A stretch of DNA of 64,000 nt from Ilyonectria destructans (GCA_020740775.1 JAHEWK010000023.1:744001-808000), one strand, 5' to 3'; shown: positions 29,521-40,866, counted from the first letter of the stretch. Made by a program: numbers and translations. Notes: a model not told the origin generated them from the sequence alone.

Positions 29521-30498
29521 CTAGTGCTGGTCTTTGATCACTTGTTTCAAACCAGGACAGGAAAGCTCGCCTGGGGCAGGCTGCAGGTGGACATCCTCTA
29601 CCTTGGAATAAGGTTCGCCGCATACTGATGCGTTATGTTCCATCGACTGGATGTAGCGCTGGGCGTCATTTCTGATATAATCCTGTATTAGAGTGCAGTT
29701 GCAGTCACTGTGTTGCAAAAGCTGCATCTTGAGTTGGTGAATCTCGGTGATAAGTTTGTCAACACTGTTAGACAGCGTAATGTTGTGTTTCTCCATGTTC
29801 TGTTCTTCGGATTGGAGTCTCTCAATATTCTCTCGCTTCCGAACTCGGAATTTGTTGGCAGCGATGCGATTCCTCTCCTGTATTCGCTTGTGGGTGACAT
29901 CTTCTTTGGGATGGCCACTATTTTCGCCATTAGTTGAGTTCGGTTTGCTGCCCCTCCTTTTTGCATTGTCTTTGCCGTCTCGTGTAGAGCGGCGTCTGGC
30001 AGATTTAGAAGCTGAAGGAGAGCTGGATTGCGCCTTGCGTTTCGGGCCAGGTTTCCTGGGTGGCGGTTGGGGAGAATGGAGCGAATGGTTAGGGATCGAG
30101 AGCGATTCATTGTTGAGCCCTGGCTCGCCCGAGGGCGAGCCAGCAAAGTCCTCGGCGGTACAGGATGCGTCCACCTGATGGTCCCCGGAATGGCGGCCCC
30201 AATTGGAGACGAACTGGTCGCGAGGAAGACAGTCTTTACTACAGGAGGTATTTAAGATGCTTCCATCCTCGGAGGCGCCTGGGAAGAATGATGGGTCTAT
30301 GGCCTGAAAGGTCGCCCATTGTGGGTAGCAGAGAATGCTCCGATCGTCTAGAGTAGGTTCATCTCTAATAGTCCCATCTTGGGAGTGGCCGTCAAATGCT
30401 GTAACTGCGTCTACGTGTGGAAGGAGGTTCCGCTGGATGTCTGCTAGGGGATGTTATTTCGTGCTGCTCAAGGCACGATGGCAGGAGGACTTGCCCAT
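29521..30498 (-). CDS. bZIP transcription factor (ATF/CREB-like), about 308 aa
   Basis: The basic region reads RIQERNRIAANKFRVRKREN (N-x7-R pattern) and is followed by a zipper of about four to five heptads (LQSEEQ, ITLSNSVDKL, IHQLKMQLL). A Ser/Pro/Lys-rich nuclear-targeting stretch precedes it (PPPRKPGPKRKAQ). The frame is open upstream from 30443 without an ATG. A 51-bp intron with a GC donor (GCAAGT, 30494) and TAG acceptor (30444) would join ATG-G at 30495-30498 to the frame. That gives MADIQRNLLPHV and a 927-nt CDS. The bZIP core is secure. The tiny first exon is my inference. An alternative is a longer 5' exon. It probably binds TGACGTCA-like sites as a dimer. Confidence 0.75.
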
Positions 30499-30499
30499 C

Positions 30500-31100
30500 T
30501 TTCAGGACTGCTAACACAGAGGGTGGAGAGAGAGACACTTTCGGGTGTTGTCAAGGCTAGTTCGAGGAGTCAAAACCCTGAATAAAACTGGTCTGCGGAA
30601 ATATGCAGCGCGGAGTGGGATGTCCGCTCTTTTTTATTTCATGTTCCCCAACATAACCAGTGGACACACGACAAGTCGCGGTTGTGTGGTGGCAATGCGA
30701 TGACGCCTGGGCGCATATGGTAGCACCAGATACCCTGTAGGATGCAGCTTGAATGACGAGCCGAGGAGAAGGGGTGGAGAAGGCTGGGAGAGGAGACCAA
30801 TGAGCAACGGCGGGCCTTGCGGGCTCAAGAAGTTTTGTTTCAACTAGCTTCAGAGATGGGCGGGAAGCCTGTTTTACTGCCCTGTTAGACCACCGGGTAA
30901 TTAGGTCATCCAGATTCAGCCGAGCAGACCTGATATTTGAGCAGCGCTACGATAAATGCAACAAGGCTAGGGAGGCTGTCGTGTGATGCAGTTACTGGTC
31001 ACAGGTCAAGGAGAGTGTTGTGTTCACGACGAAGAAAAGGGGCTGGCCGTTTGATTCTGTTCCTCTCCCACAGCTGACTCATTATTTCGCGGACCGGGCT
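30500..31100. other. Intergenic, promoter side of the bZIP gene
   Basis: No ORF with recognisable content. It includes the bZIP upstream region. Confidence 0.45.
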
Positions 31101-31103
31101 ACG

Positions 31104-31208
31104 GCAGGCTACAGGGGTGACTGTTGCAAAACTCCAAAATCTACCACGCTAGTGTCGGAATGGGCTAGCGGCATGGACATCCCGCCCCGCAGTACATTGC
31201 CCCATGTA
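31104..31208. repeat. Dispersed repeat containing CTGTTGCAAAAC, copy 4
   Basis: CAGGGGTGACTGTTGCAAAA, then GGCTAGCGGCAT and CCCCGCAGTACATTG. This matches 5545-5643 in inverse orientation across its length, with point differences. Confidence 0.6.
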
Positions 31209-31479
31209 CCTCAGCGTTGCTGCTTCCAGGGTAGGAGGCTGAGTGACCTTCGCTCTGCTCGTCTCGGTACAGCTGCTGTCCGGATTTCATGACCATGGTA
31301 AACGAGAACTGTTTGGTGGAAAGGGAAAAAAAAGGGTCTCTCAATCGAATCCGCCTGGAAAATATCAATCACTTTGTCAAGACTGGGCTTGGAGTATTGC
31401 GTTGTGCGTATCAGTGTGCTAGCCAGCTGTATGTAGACTGCTGGCCTCTTTTAAAACATTGCTGCTGCAGGCGGAGGCG

Positions 31480-31660
31480 TACGGTGGCACATTAGGCACG
31501 GTCCGCCAACGGTCGAAAACCCAAAATCGCAAATTTTATCGCCTTTGAATATAGGGCTGCAGCCCCTATAGCCCGCTATAAGATACAGGGCTCTAGCCAC
31601 TATAGCTCACTATAACCTGCAATTTTTCCAGCAGGCTACAGTGGCTCCAGCTCCTAAGCT
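31480..31660. repeat. Repeat pair: GACCGTTGGCGGACC module plus TATAGCCCGCTATA cluster, copy 2
   Basis: 31484-31530 carries GGTGGCACATTAGGCACGG and GGTCGAAAACCCAAAA, the inverse of 15160-15212. 31548-31650 carries TATAGCCCGCTATA variants with GGGCTGCAGCCCC. The same two modules are adjacent at 14845-15215, so this is a second copy of one element. Confidence 0.6.
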
Positions 31661-32408
31661 TTGTAACGGTCTCAAGGTAGTGTATTGCAACTAGCTAGGC
31701 CACTCTACAGAGTATACCAAACTTAAGGAAAGAAGAAGAAGAGAAAGAGAGTAGAGGAGGTCCATCCATAAATATACTCGTCATAGTGGCTTAAAGGTAA
31801 AAGTGGGCCACGAAAGGCCGAGGGTTCCCGAGGCCACCTACGGGCACAGCCCGTTACAGGTTTGTACAGGCCACTTTTACTTGCAACAGCCTTTAGGGCC
31901 CATCTGGGCACTAACAGGCACACAATCTGAGGAATTAAGAGAGTTGGCCTCACCTTGTGTTGCTCGTGCCAGGCCCAAGGTGGCTTCAGAACCAAGCTAT
32001 CAAGGGCATCAGGACTCGCGAGATGTAACCTGATCAATGGCAGCTAGCTATAGCAGTTTTTCTCCCCTCGTGGTTTTTCCCGCTGTTGGGATCTATATAT
32101 ATGACTCCTTAGTTACTGGGGGATCGGAAGGCTAGACGACCAACCCTTCGGGATATAAGAAGGTTCTTCTTGGTCTCTGGCTGGTATGCGGATGCAGGAG
32201 ATTTCCGGCTGGTTTTATCTGAATTGCGTTACTGTTGCGAGCATGTGGTATAGCTAGCACAGGGGGATTCCGCCGCCCCTAGCCCCCGCTGACGGGGCTG
32301 GGCTCCAACTCTCATAGGCCTTGAGCCGCTGAATTGCTAGATGGCAAAATGCCCGGTCGGTTGATTAAGCCCGGCCAAGGCCCCCACCTCTCCTGCCGGA
32401 GAGGTGGT
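31661..32408. other. Intergenic with LINE-like remnant near 32270-32350
   Basis: 32285-32350 resembles 27905-27970 (see that entry). The remainder has no gene. 31720-31760 is a purine-rich GAAGAAGAGAAAGAG tract. Confidence 0.4.
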
Positions 32409-32416
32409 ATCACAAC

Positions 32417-35342
32417 CAAGGCTCGGACCCACTACACTGCAAATCCACGTGGACCACATATAAGTGGCCCATCTCTATTACATCCACTTGTCGGCGCTCA
32501 GATTACGTAATAATCCACTACACTTGGACCTGAAAGTGGATGTAATGGAGTGGATTTAGGTGGATTTAGGTACAGTGGGATATTCCCTGACCCTGTACGG
32601 TTCAGAGTACTTATTTTTGTATATATTTGCCTATTAAATCGAGGTACCTGGACCCAAGTTAGCCGAGGTCGATCACTCCTACAGCTAATCTTATAACATT
32701 ATACGAGAAACTACCCCTATTGAGCTCGTTTTCTCCAGATTTCCTGCTTTTTTGCAAAAAAAAAAAAAAAAAGGTGACGATGTCAGCCAACCGGCCAGGC
32801 CAACAGCAGCACCTCGAAGACCGTCTTTTTCGCCATTTCAGGGGCTGGACTTGGTCAGAACGCGCTCGTGATACTAGCTCTTGGCTGTGGGACTTTGGCT
32901 ATGATATTCAACGTCATGGCTTACGCAAATGGGCTTGCAAGGACTGTACCCTCGGAAATCGTCCCATTATCGCGAGTTTTACCTCTTCAGGTCTTCAGAA
33001 CGCGGCAAATCATCTATGGCGTGAGCACAAAACACCAGCACCAGAGGGAGAGGAAAAGAGCACAGCACAACTGAAATCCGAAGGCGCACTGAAATCGAAC
33101 CAGCCGACTATTGCCTCTGTTTTGAAACTGGACGTCAACAAGCCTACGGAACAGAATATCGCGAATAGCTACATCTCACGCTTTGATAAGCAACACTTTC
33201 AGCGTATGCTAGTCGAGTTAATCGTCAGTAGCAACCAGTCATTTTCCTTCGCCGAGAACCCCATCCTCCGAGAAATCTTCGACTATTTGAGTCCCTCCGT
33301 TTCGATCCAACACGCCAACTTGACTGCCACGGCTGTCCGATATAAGATCATTCAAGAGTATAACCGCCACAAGCAGACGGTTATCGAGGTGCTGAGGAAC
33401 TCCCCTGGAGCCCTTCATATTTCATTTGATGGCTGGACGTCTCGAAATAAGCTTGCCCTCTACGGTATTGCTTGTTTTTTCAGAGATGAGAAGAATCGGC
33501 CATGCAAAATCATGATTGGGGTTCCAGAGGCTCATCGTCACTTCGGCTCAACGATCGGTGGGGAGGTTCTCGACGTCCTACACACTCTTGGCGTGGGTCC
33601 AGAGAAGATTGGCTATTTCACGCTCGACAATGCTGAAAACAACGATACTGCCATGGAGGTCATTGGTGCTGAACTTGGGTTCGATGGCCGACTACGCCGA
33701 GGACGCTGTATTGGCCACACAATTAACTTGTCAGCCAAGGCGCTCTTATTTGGCAAAAACGTCGACGCGTTCGAGCAGCAATTATCAGGCGCAGAAGCGT
33801 TATCTGATACTGAATACGCTCGATGGCGCAAAAGAGGACCAGTTGGCAAGTTACACAATATCGTAGTTGATGTGCGTATTAGCCATCGGCTGATTTACTT
33901 ATTCAAGGACGTCCAAAGGGTAAGCGATTTTACTAAATCCTATTCGTCTCATACTAATTTGGTATATCTAACAGGACGAAATTAATCGCGCCACCGGTTG
34001 AAAACCTCTATCGAACTCCTACTGATCAAGTATAAGGCGCAATGGGAGGACGAAAATCGGTCTAAAAAGACTGGCCAAGTAACACAAGCTAAGTTGGCAA
34101 AAAAACCACGCATCCTCCGAGACGAGAATCAGCTAACGGACAAAGACTGGGAGGTTCTTTACCATTTGGAGGCTATTCTGACTGTTTTTGAGACCGTGGT
34201 AAAGACGCTTGAGGGTGATGGACACATCCGAAGGCGTAAGCAAGGCTGGACTGGCTCCTATGGTAATATCTGGGATGTGGTGCTTGGCTATGAGTTGCTG
34301 CTTAACACACTGGAAGGATATAAGCAGCTTGCTGCTGACTTTCCTGATCCAGAGCACTTCCGCATCGGAATCAACCTTGCTTGGGATAAGCTGGATGAAT
34401 ATTATCAGCGGCTGGACGAGACGCCCATCTACTATACGGCTATGGCGCTCCATCCAGCTTATCGTTGGGACTGGTTTGATGAAACGTGGGCTCATAATCC
34501 TAGTTGGGTTGAAACGGCAAAAGAGATGGTTGCCGACGTCTGGCTGTCCGATTACGCTCATCTAGAGGTTAGAACCAGCAGCAGCAGAGGCGACGACGAG
34601 CCACCGGCAAAAAGACCTCGGTTTTTCAACCCCTTCGAGAAGAACAGTCGTCTGCCGAACTCAAAACCAGCATACGCAGCAATTATTGTTGGTGACGAGT
34701 ACCAAGCGTGGCAGACGGATCGTGAGGCCAGCGACGGCAACGTTCGTGATCCAATTGGTTACTGGATCACTAAGCAAGGCAGATATCCTCGGTTATCCAG
34801 GATGGCATTGGACTTCCTGACGATCCAGCCGATGTCAGCCGAGTGTGAGAGGTTATTTTCAGCTGCTGGCAAGATGGTCTCGGGGTTGCGTACGAACCTA
34901 GATGCTGAGATTATCGCCATTTGTCAGGTTTTACGCTCTTGGTACCTTGCTGGCCTTATCAAGGACCTGGATCCATTGCTTAAGTCACACCTTGAAAGTA
35001 AGCTGGATGGCGGTTGTGGGACTCTAAGCGAGGACGAGCTGGCGATTGCTGAGTCAAATGGCTATTGGAGGGCGAGGACAGCGCCAGCGAGGTTGACGAT
35101 TCATCACAGCAGCAACAAGCTGAAGAATTAGTGTCAACCTCTGAAAGTGAGGCTGAATAGGCGCCGACGAGGTTGTGAATAGCCTCAAAAATCCACTTAT
35201 AAATCCACTTATAAATCCACGTGTGTACATCCATTCCACTCCGGTCGAATATGTGCTACATCCACTACGTAATTGCTAAAAAAACCGTACATCCACTCTA
35301 CTTGGTCCCAAAGTGGAGTGGATGTAGTGGTTCCGACCCTTG
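32417..35342 (+). mobile_element. hAT transposon, 2926 bp, degraded TSD
   Basis: The left end is CAAGGCTCGGACCCACTACA and the inverted right end is CAAGGGTCGGAACCACTACA. Flanking 8-mers ATCACAAC (32409-32416) and AGCACAGG (35343-35350) match at five of eight positions, so the duplication has decayed. Subterminal zones contain many ATCCACTT/AGTGGAT repeats. The interior is one transposase gene. Confidence 0.85.
32780..35131 (+). pseudogene. hAT transposase, nearly full length, broken in the middle
   Basis: The start at 32780 (MSANRPGQQQ) follows a 17-A run and is preferred over 32720, which would translate the A run. There is a BED-like finger (WACKDCT, HLWREH), then the catalytic core (HISFDGWTSRNKLALYGIAC, KIGYFTLDNAENNDTAM, RRGRCIGHTINLSAKA), and finally the dimerisation domain (PRLSRMALDFLTIQPMSAE, CERLFSAAGKM). 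An intron (GTAAGC 33920 to CAG 33974) is plausible. The frame then meets a stop near 34000, and the Trp-containing DNATRW-type block expected there is absent. I infer a short internal deletion with loss of frame near 33999. The second half is open to 35131. Confidence 0.8.
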
Positions 35343-35349
35343 AGCACAG

Positions 35350-35900
35350 GGCCCATTCCTGAGGTACTGGTGATAAAGCGAATAGGTTACCAGTAATATT
35401 GAAAGGTGTAAGTTACATCTCTGGGTGAGGAGCACAGCTCACTACATAGTATCCACATCCCAGCCACCAGCAGATCGGACCACCTTAGTCATACGGTCTC
35501 AACACATCGGGTCGAAGTTGTAACCGCGATCCGGAACCGGATCATGTATCGGCCGGCAGGTATTATCAGTTGGGTGCTCGCGGCGGCTGTCTTCAGTGCC
35601 AATGAAGCTATTGTCATCATACGCATTGACTGCCTGGCTGAAGGGCTGTTGGGAATCCATTGGAATGCACAGAATGAATTGTATGGGGAATTGGGCGGGG
35701 TTGATTCCGGCGATACTTTAGGTCACTCTAGGTACCTCAGCTGTTGCAGGGGTCCGGTGGGTCCCGTGACCAAGGTGGAGGCTTACGACAGTCAAAGGGT
35801 TATTAAGAGAGTGCTCTTCTTCTTATACTTGAACTTGAACTGAAATCACTCTTCCTCCTATTCTTATCTACAGGTAAACCTTCTGTCTCTTTTACACAAG
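35350..35900. other. Intergenic, no gene recognised
   Basis: The frame at 35544-35843 has no recognisable pattern. The region before 35907 would hold the promoter of the next gene. Confidence 0.4.
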
Positions 35901-35906
35901 CCCATC

Positions 35907-37025
35907 ATGCCTTCTACTTTGACTCCATTCTGTTCTATTGGGGGAGGCAGGCATGCCAGCTTCCAAGCTAAGAACCCCCGTGCAGTTTGCTGCCCCCATT
36001 GTGGACAACAGTTCAAACCGATCACTGATTGTGTTGATCTTATGGAGGACGACGATGAAGATGCCCCTACTCCTACTGCCGTCCCTACTTCTCGCCCCAA
36101 CGAGCGCCGCAAACTATCATCAACGATTATTCCTACCAATCGCTCGACTTCACTCCCCGCTGGTATCGAAAATGCCACGCTTGACGCAATGGCTAGGCGT
36201 CAAGAAAGCATTGCCAATACGGGCCGCAAAGACCCAATTGCTATTGGGGTTCAAGCTACATTCTGGGTTGGTGCTGAAGCCTATGAATATATTGGCGACA
36301 TTAAGACCATTGAGTACAGCAGCGCGCCGAAAGCCGTACGGAAGTGCATGGGCAATGTTTCAGTTGTCCTCCATCGCGACCACGGGACTCATGAGGCGAT
36401 GGTGCGTTATCTAGTCAAGCAACTAGATCTAGAGCAGAGCAAGCATGCGTGGGAAGTTGTCTTCTCCGTCGAGAAAGGTGGCAGCGCGCCTGGACCAGCA
36501 CGACTGCCCGAAAGGGCTTACACAACTACTAGACTCTACGACCTCTTGCGCCAGACTTCTACCAACTTTGACAAGGACATGAGGAGCTCTAAGGCTTCTC
36601 TGAGCTTCTGGCGTTTCTTTGAACTTGACCCTTTGGAGATGCCACCAAAGCCTAGGACTAAGAGGGGTTATGAGATCATGTCGGATGCTGACTCAGAGAC
36701 ATACTCGCCAAGTCCCAAGAAGAAAAAGGCCACTCGCCCAAAGGCACGCCTTCCAGCTGTCAAAGAAGAGCGGACTGTGACTGTGAAGTCAGAAGCTATT
36801 AAGCAGGAACCAACCACGCCTCTATCGGCAATAAAGGCGGCAATCAAACAAGAGCGCATCGTCGAAGACGAGCATATCGAGGATAACGACCCCTTCCTCT
36901 CTGACGTTGAGAATAAGACTATGAATAAGTTGTTGGCCGAGATTGTTGTCGCTGGGGATGAGGAGATCAGGGTTGAAACAACCCCTTTAAAGAGACAATC
37001 ATCTCGTGTATCCAAGAAGTCATAG
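35907..37025 (+). CDS. Unknown 372-aa protein with N-terminal zinc motif and basic C-terminus
   Basis: The frame is intronless and intact. Residues 28-33 form CCPHCGQQF, a zinc-ribbon or treble-clef half-site, followed by an acidic patch (DLMEDDDEDA). The middle (about 105-230) looks folded (TFWVGAEAYEYIGDIKTIEY, VSVVLHRDHGTHEAMVRYLV). The C-terminal third carries basic nuclear-localisation-type runs (PSPKKKKATRPKAR) and three repeats resembling SUMO sites (VKEE, IKQEP, IKQER), ending KRQSSRVSKKS. No family is recognised. A nuclear or chromatin role is inferred. It is divergent to the integrase gene at 37558. It may be part of the same mobile element or an independent host gene. Confidence 0.6.
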   Translation: MPSTLTPFCSIGGGRHASFQAKNPRAVCCPHCGQQFKPITDCVDLMEDDDEDAPTPTAVPTSRPNERRKLSSTIIPTNRSTSLPAGIENATLDAMARRQESIANTGRKDPIAIGVQATFWVGAEAYEYIGDIKTIEYSSAPKAVRKCMGNVSVVLHRDHGTHEAMVRYLVKQLDLEQSKHAWEVVFSVEKGGSAPGPARLPERAYTTTRLYDLLRQTSTNFDKDMRSSKASLSFWRFFELDPLEMPPKPRTKRGYEIMSDADSETYSPSPKKKKATRPKARLPAVKEERTVTVKSEAIKQEPTTPLSAIKAAIKQERIVEDEHIEDNDPFLSDVENKTMNKLLAEIVVAGDEEIRVETTPLKRQSSRVSKKS

Positions 37026-37029
37026 AAGG

Positions 37030-37555
37030 TGCAGCAGGATACATAGGAAGGTGTACTGTTGTGGCGTTAGGATCTCTTTATTCTTGTAATTTTAGATACG
37101 GGTGTGTGATCAATACTCTTAGTCTATTTGCGTAACAAAGAGAATACTTGTAGTCCCTTACAGACGCTTTATGTATATGCACAGCACGGTCCTGATATGA
37201 CAAAGGGTTACAATTAGTGTGTGATATCTTTGGCCATTAAAGGCCTTATGATACCTTAACACTTATCGCAAGTGAAGCCTCCAAAGTATCAGGGGTGAGA
37301 GTGGGTCTTAGTGTGTGTACTTACGATAAGTTCAAGACCTGTGTTTCAATTGACAAGTAACCTTTTTGCGCTATTTGAGAAAGCCTTGGGTTTGAATTCT
37401 GTTTTTGCCTTTTTTTTGGGGGGGGGGGGGGGCTGGTTGGCGTGCAGGTTGTGTAATTGCGATGAGGCTGCGCAACCAAGAGAAGGGAAGGTATGCAACG
37501 AAGAGGAGGTGCGCAATGAAGAGAACTCGAAAGAACATACATATATATGAGGCTC
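37030..37555. other. Intergenic with poly-G tract
   Basis: A T8/G16 homopolymer run lies at about 37411-37433. No gene is recognised. The region separates the convergent 372-aa and integrase genes. Confidence 0.5.
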
Positions 37556-37557
37556 AA

Positions 37558-39202
37558 TTAAAAAGCATCATCCTCTGCAGCTGCCGCAGCAACGCTTTGG
37601 CTGAGTTCTTCCACATTGATGCCATTGTCTCCTAAATGGCCTCTAAGTCGATCAAGGCCACCAACAGGCGTCTCTAAAAGGCCAATACTCGGGGCTGTAT
37701 TCTGCTCGAGATGACGCTGTAGATAATCACGCAAGGCGAGGTATGCAGACAGACGTGGTGTTTCTCCAGAATCCCTCTCGTTATCCTCCTCTTCTTCCTT
37801 AGGATCATCTTTATATCCATATTCTTCTGCAAAGACTTCGCACACATCGATCGTATCGTCCGGCAAATATGCATCAAGGTCATAGGGGTCGTCGGCAAAG
37901 GCATTCTGCAACTCCTCGAGGCGGTCTTGAGGAATGACTTCAGCAAAGTTCGTAGCTTGATGAGCCTCGGGTTGATGATATAGTATAAAAGGCTAGCCCG
38001 GCACAACATGTGGTCTGTTGCTTTGCTTGCGAATGTAGTGGGAGTTCCACATCAACACAAAGTCGGCAAACTCCCTGCGCAGGATTGGCATGTAGATATA
38101 GAGTAAGGCAATGCGGTCGGGGAGGGAGTCATTAGAGAAATGACTGGCCTGTGTGAGGGTTATGAAGTACTTCTGTAGATAAAGACTTTATGTTGGTTAC
38201 AGTAATAAGTCAAGAGAGAGAACATACCCGCCAAGCCCCTCCTCTTCCTCGAGAGAAGCGAAGCCACCAACTCTCAATCTTCTCATTACTAGTGCTTTTT
38301 CCATATATCCAGCACTGTCGGAATGTAATGGGATCCCTTTATCCATCATCACGCACACGTAGTCGGTTTTGGGAGAGATACCAATGTGCACCCGCCATGA
38401 GAACAGTTTCTCCTCCGCGGTCAGAGCGGACGAGATTCGGCATCTTCCCTCGCTCAGAGAGAACACGTAGATACTGGCCTGCTACACTACGCGATGTACC
38501 AGCAGAGATTCCAATATAGAACCAGGTTATGTAGCGCGAGTAGGCATCAATTGAGGCGTAGATCTCAAATCCCCAGGCCTTGAGCTTGTCATATGCATCA
38601 ATTGACCAGATGAAGTCAGGCCCTGGGGCAGTCCATCCAACGCGCTGGTATCTCATCGTCTTCCATCGATCTGTAACACTCGCAGGATGGAACTCTCGAA
38701 ATGCATCATAGAGTACCTTCCGACTGAGTACGTGACCTTGTTGGCGCACGTAGGTATAGAGATATGTTCGGCCGTATGTATTGAGGATTGTATTGCGTCG
38801 GGACTGGGATTCGAAAAATTCTCGTAACTTTTCGAGTTCGGGGGCGATTTTGTCTTCATCTTGGCGGCGCTAAAGGCCGAGTTCTCGACGTATATGGCTC
38901 AGACCTGTCTTAGTGATAATGAAACCGTCTGAATGGAGCTGGAGGAGGAGGAAGTGATCATTGAGAATCTGTTGAAAGAAGAGGTATTTGATACGATTAT
39001 GTAGTTCCTCTGTATCCTGCGTCAACATTCGAAAGGAAGTGCCCCATTTACGGAAGTTCCGGTAAAGTGTTGATTGACTTATCTCTAGGGAGTAGTCAGA
39101 TGCAAGTCGCTGCAGAATCTCTTGGTTAGTGAGCTTATCGTGAGACCTCCATTCCTCAAGCTGGAATTAATAGAGAGATAGATCGTGAGTTGGCCGAACC
39201 AT
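37558..39202 (-). pseudogene. Integrase-core (DDE/rve-like) transposase, four stops, no frameshift
   Basis: ATG 39202; intron 38173-38227 (GTATGT to CAG); exons of 975 and 615 nt (530 codons). An N-terminal helix-turn-helix-like part (NQEILQRLASDYSLEISQST) is followed by the catalytic core. The candidate Asp residues are in SIDAYSRYITWFYIG and LVRSDRGGET, and the Glu is in NEKIESWW. The C-terminus is acidic. In-frame stops lie at 39167-39169, 38870-38872, 38339-38341 and 37993-37995, all explainable by C-to-T or G-to-A changes. A TATA box (TATAAAAAG, minus strand, about 39312-39320) and a pyrimidine-rich leader remain. It would cut and join element ends. An older relative lies at 3.1-4.9 kb. 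Confidence 0.8.
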
Positions 39203-39604
39203 GTTCTCTCATCCCCGAGGATAAGTCAACAAGAGTAATACAGGACAGAAAAGTGGGGAAGAGAGAAAGGGGGAGGAAATGTCTTATACACAAGAGTGGA
39301 GAATAGAATCTTTTTATACCGCCTCGTATGCTACTAGTGCTGACGCGGACTGGTCTACCCCTGACGAGAACTGGTCTACCCCTGATGATCAATACTCTTC
39401 ATACCCTATACCTATGTCAATTCAAGAAAATAATTCAAGAAAATTTATCAAGAGATCAAGATAAAGAAGGCATATATAATATCAAGGTGAAGTCATTACT
39501 TATTTCTGAGTTATACTTAAAGAGAAGGAGGGGTATCAATCTATTAGTTCCTCCTACGCCATATCCTAAGATTACATGAAACAAAGGGAGACCTGCATCG
39601 CGAT

Positions 39605-40389
39605 TTATTTATTTCTTGATGACCTTGACTGGCGAGCTCTTTTTGACCTCCGCTTTAAGGCTCTAGTAAAGATCTTCATGACCTCCCGAAATGCATCTTT
39701 TTCGTCAGGCTCGAGCTCATTAAAGAGACCTCGGCTATCCTCACTATCATCAGATTCAACCGCTTTGCGTTTCGTAGATGGTTTGGCTAGAGATAGTCAG
39801 CAATGAAATGAGACCAAGATATAGATATATACGTAATTCAGAATGAGAAGCAAGAGAACATCCAAGCCCTGATCGATTCCAGTCACAATTACCACAGATT
39901 GTAGAGCCCTCAGCTACAATACAGCCAATAAGGGCGCCTTTCTTCTGAGCACACCTAGTACAACAGTCCTGCGCCTCCCGCTCGTCTCCCATGAGATGGC
40001 GGATCATCGCATCACAGTTCTGACGGCGACTGAAGTTCAAGACGTAGGGGTTCTGCTTCAGACTCCGCATATCATACCGGGATCGGAGCTCTAACTCTCG
40101 GACCGGCTGTATAGGTTATTACAGAGCAGACCGGGGCAAGGACAAAGAGACTAACCTTATTGAGCTCGAGGATCGGAAGCACTCGAGTCGAACAGTGTTT
40201 GAGTGCATTCATTAGGGCCCAGACGGTGAGGTCTGGGTTTGCATCAGGCTGAGCAGCTTCATGGTCAAAGACACGTGTCTCTATACCAAAGATCTCTTTG
40301 GGCAGGAAGCAGAGTCTACTGGAAGGGAAACCGATAAGAGGTTCAGGTTCAGTACTCGCCGAGGCAGAGCGTCTTGTCTGTTGAGCCAT
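39605..40389 (-). CDS. DUF3716-like cysteine-rich protein, 229 aa, three exons
   Basis: Exons are 40156-40389, 39833-40106 and 39605-39786, with introns of 49 bp (GTTAGT to CAG) and 46 bp (GTATAT to TAG). The spliced length is 690 nt, intact. The start MAQQTRRSASAST is preferred; an in-frame ATG at 40479 would add 30 residues. The core has the C-x2-C, C, C-x2-C, C arrangement typical of fungal DUF3716 proteins (CCTRCAQKKGALIGC, CGNCDWNRSGLGCS). The third exon adds a basic signal (PKPSTKRKAVE), an acidic stretch and a basic tail (RALKRRSKRARQSR), pointing to the nucleus. The role is unknown. It lies 400 bp upstream of the integrase gene on the same strand. Confidence 0.65.
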
Positions 40390-40479
40390 TGGAGTGAAAT
40401 TGAATTGATGAGGGTTATGTGAACACACATAAACACACGTCAGCAGTAGCATGAAGAGAGTAAGGCTCGTGGGTGCCAC

Positions 40480-40800
40480 AGCAACACCAGGATGACAAGG
40501 GGGTCGAATGAGGATACGGATATTACGATCACTAGAGGTGGAGTCGATGTAAGTGGAAGAGTTATTTCAGTACTGAAGGGGGTGAGGTCCTCTAACTTGA
40601 TGTGCCCTGATTGAAATTGGGCCAGCAGGTGGGTTATGACCAGTTGATCCCTCCGGCCTTCCGTAATCAGCCGGTGGGCGCCACGCCTCGCCGCTGTGCC
40701 GCCGTGGGATCAGCGACGGCTCAGCGGCGCCGTGGATACCATACAATACCTCATCACAATCACAGCTGTTGCGATGTAAATGAATCACTTTGATGCGTGC
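40480..40800. other. Divergent promoter region of the DUF3716-like and 209-codon genes
   Basis: GC-rich near 40650-40740. No gene. It separates two divergently transcribed frames. Confidence 0.4.
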
Positions 40801-40810
40801 AATATATAAA
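40800..40810 (+). promoter_or_regulatory. TATA box of the 209-codon gene
   Basis: CAATATATAAAGAAG about 60 bp upstream of ATG 40867. Confidence 0.5.
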
Positions 40811-40866
40811 GAAGGGCTTCCTCTTGGAAGCAGCTCTCTATTCCTACATCAAACATTAGTGCGAAG

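Noticed and set aside
32720..32779. Start of the hAT transposase at 32720
   Set aside because: This start translates a 17-A run into poly-Lys. The ATG at 32780 follows it and leads into the BED-like finger.
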